DNA of 64,000 nucleotides. Origin: Rhizobium sp. RU36D (GTDB taxonomy: Bacteria; Pseudomonadota; Alphaproteobacteria; Rhizobiales; Rhizobiaceae). The position numbers and the translations under genes were made by a program. The stretch lies in contig NZ_FWXU01000006.1 of the NCBI RefSeq assembly GCF_900176345.1, positions 124,001 through 188,000 on the forward strand, read 5' to 3'. Every line of letters begins with the position of its first letter. Positions within the stretch are counted from its first letter, which is position 1. The notes beneath the pieces were generated by a model that saw nothing but the letters and a program-made list of their open reading frames with translations, searched no databases and was not told the DNA's origin. Positions 62,224 to 64,000 of this stretch are shown piece by piece.

Positions 62224-64000
62224 TAGAATTCTTCCCAACTTTCCTGAGCCTGAGCAGTAGCGACTGCGCCTGTCGTCGCACGGGCGACCTTTGCCAAAAG
62301 AGCCCGCGCCGGCGATGCGACTGGCCGGGCGGCAGGTTTGGTGTCTACTCGCGCTAACTTCACTGTAGCGGAAGAGTGTTGCTCAAACCTAAACTGAGAA
62401 ACAAGGTTTCGCAGGGTTTCTGCTTCCCGCGCCAAGCTGTGGCTGGCGGCCGTTGTTTCCTCGACCATGGCCGCGTTCTGCTGCGTATTCTGGTCCATGG
62501 CGTTGACCGCCTTGTTGATCTCTGCAAGACCTGTTGCCTGTTCTCGCGATGCCTCGACAATAGCCGAGACATTGCGATTGATATCCTGCACCTCGACGAC
62601 AATTTGCTGCAGCGCCTTGCCGGTTTCGCCGACCAAGGCCACGCCATTGCGGACATGCTCGCTAGACGTCGTGATGAGGGTCTTGATTTCCTTGGCGGCG
62701 CTGGCAGATCGCTGCGCCAGTTCGCGGACCTCTTGCGCCACGACGGCGAAGCCTTTGCCGGCTTCACCCGCACGAGCGGCTTCGACACCGGCATTCAAGG
62801 CCAAAAGGTTGGTCTGGAAGGCAATGTCATCGATCACACCGATGATGTTGCTGATTTCCTTCGAGGAGTTCTCGATCTGGCCCATGGCGCCAATGGCCTT
62901 GGTGACCACTTCTCCGGAGCGTTCCGCGCCCGTCTTCGTCTTGGCGACAAGGCTTCCGGCTTCGGCTGCGCGTTTTGAACTGTCGCTGACAGTCTGGGTT
63001 ATCTCCTCCAGGGCTGCCGCGGTCTGCTCGATGGCGGCGGCCTGCTGTTCGGTGCGCTTGGCGAGTTGGTCCGACGCCGATTGTATTTGCGTCGAGCCGG
63101 AAGCGATGGCGCCGGTGTTTTCGCCGACAACGCTCATCGCACGACAGAGCTTTTCCGCCGCATTGTTGAAGTCAGTGCGGATCCGCTCCAGTGAGGGGAT
63201 GAATGGCTTATCCAGGCTGACCATGAGATTGCCGCCGGAAAGCTGCTCCAGCCCGACAGCGATGTCTTCTACGGCGCGCACCCGCTCGGTGATGTCGGTT
63301 GCGTATTTGACGACCTTGAACACCTTGCCGTTCATGTCGAAGATCGGATTGTAGGAGGCCTGGATCCAGACCACCTTGCCGCCTTTGCCGATACGCTTGA
63401 ATTCTTCTGCGACGTATTCCCCGCCTGACAGCTTGCGCCAGAAGGCGCGATAGTCTTCGCTCTTGATATAGTCTTGATCGCAGAACATCGCGTGGCTCTT
63501 GCCCTTGATCTCGGGCAGGGTGTAACCCAGCGTGGTCAGGAAGTTTTCGTTGGCGGTCAGGATCTCGCCTGATGGCGTGAACTCGATGGAAGCCTGGACG
63601 CGACAGATGGCTTCGAGCTTGCCGGCATCTTCGGCACATCTAAGCTTTGCCGCGGTAATGTCAGTGGCGAATTTGACGACCTTGTAGGGTTTGCCGCCGC
63701 GCGAGACCGGATTGTAGGAGGCCTGTATCCAGACTTCCTTGCCATCCCTGGTGATGCGCTTGTATTCGCGTGCATCGAAGGTACCACGCGCCAGTTGCGC
63801 CCAGAAATCTCTGTACTCCTGGCGCTGCGTGTAAGCCTGATCGCAAAAGATGCGGTGATGCTTGCCGATGATGTCCGAGGCCTTGTAGCCAAGGAGGGAA
63901 CAGAAATTCTCGTTGGCCGCAAGGATGTTGCCCTGAAGGTCGAATTCGATAATGGCCTGTGACTTGCTGACGGCAGCAAGGATCGCCTGCGCGTCCGGAG
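62223..64000 (-). CDS. PAS-PAS methyl-accepting chemotaxis protein (N-terminus beyond right edge)
   Basis: The minus-strand frame is open from the right edge to the TAA at 62223-62225, at least 592 codons, so the gene start is missing. Two tandem PAS/PAC units are visible (...ANENFCSLLGYKASDIIGKHH..., then ...ANENFLTTLGYTLPEIKGKSH...), each ending in a FATDIT or YATDIT type motif. They are followed by a HAMP-like linker and the receptor signalling domain (hairpin VAQEVRELAQRSASAAKEIK). No membrane segment appears in the visible part. The protein ends in SWEEF, fitting the W-x-x-F CheR-docking pentapeptide. Confidence 0.92.
   Translation of the reverse strand, partial: PDAQAILAAVSKSQAIIEFDLQGNILAANENFCSLLGYKASDIIGKHHRIFCDQAYTQRQEYRDFWAQLARGTFDAREYKRITRDGKEVWIQASYNPVSRGGKPYKVVKFATDITAAKLRCAEDAGKLEAICRVQASIEFTPSGEILTANENFLTTLGYTLPEIKGKSHAMFCDQDYIKSEDYRAFWRKLSGGEYVAEEFKRIGKGGKVVWIQASYNPIFDMNGKVFKVVKYATDITERVRAVEDIAVGLEQLSGGNLMVSLDKPFIPSLERIRTDFNNAAEKLCRAMSVVGENTGAIASGSTQIQSASDQLAKRTEQQAAAIEQTAAALEEITQTVSDSSKRAAEAGSLVAKTKTGAERSGEVVTKAIGAMGQIENSSKEISNIIGVIDDIAFQTNLLALNAGVEAARAGEAGKGFAVVAQEVRELAQRSASAAKEIKTLITTSSEHVRNGVALVGETGKALQQIVVEVQDINRNVSAIVEASREQATGLAEINKAVNAMDQNTQQNAAMVEETTAASHSLAREAETLRNLVSQFRFEQHSSATVKLARVDTKPAARPVASPARALLAKVARATTGAVATAQAQESWEEF

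Overview
The window is a densely packed, GC-rich chromosomal segment from an alphaproteobacterium, most likely a member of the Rhizobiaceae (Rhizobium/Agrobacterium group). The evidence is the gene content and order. hemC-hemD-mitofilin-hemY sits back to back with tsaD-gpsA. An sdh operon is followed by an Omp19-type lipoprotein gene, zapE, and mdh-sucC-sucD-sucA-sucB-lpdA. The F1 ATP synthase genes (atpHAGDC) stand apart from Fo genes. Short palindromic elements of the kind common between rhizobial genes are also present. No rRNA, tRNA, CRISPR array, transposase or phage gene was seen.

Layout. 1-14.8 kb: housekeeping genes, namely the end of an unknown gene cut by the left edge, an M3 oligopeptidase, typA, a GNAT acetyltransferase, ppa, YggT and DUF167 genes, an MFS transporter, and a leftward block hemC-hemD / mitofilin-hemY-terB-amidotransferase. 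14.8-18.3 kb: rightward tsaD-gpsA-YciI-EVE-methyltransferase block. 19-23.4 kb: sdhCDAB with a family-25 glycosyltransferase gene wedged between sdhA and sdhB. 23.6-36.2 kb: lipoprotein, zapE, then the TCA block mdh-sucCDAB-lpdA with two small membrane/secreted genes between sucB and lpdA, then a cytochrome b561. 36.2-42.2 kb: TraB/GumN protein, xerC, a PlsC-like acyltransferase, priA and a small membrane protein. 42.5-47.4 kb: atpHAGDC.

47.5-61.7 kb looks accessory. It holds a LysR gene divergent from a catabolic-looking set (iron alcohol dehydrogenase, aldehyde dehydrogenase, enolase-superfamily enzyme, lactate dehydrogenase), an ArsR repressor with the cysteine pair of the sulfide/persulfide sensors BigR and SqrR, and a LysR gene followed by a complete NAD-dependent molybdenum formate dehydrogenase operon (fdsG-fdsB-DUF4287-fdsA-fdhD-fdsD). 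61.7-64 kb: cheW and a PAS-PAS chemoreceptor gene running off the right edge.

How the genes work together. sdh, mdh, suc and lpd supply much of the oxidative TCA cycle, with electrons going to quinone and to the ATP synthase whose F1 part is encoded here. Formate and alcohol/aldehyde/lactate dehydrogenases add NADH input. The most unusual features are a small DUF4287 gene translationally coupled inside the formate dehydrogenase operon, a palindromic repeat whose end appears to serve as the ribosome-binding site of fdhD, the glycosyltransferase inside sdh, and the putative persulfide-sensing ArsR with a perfect dyad in front of its gene.
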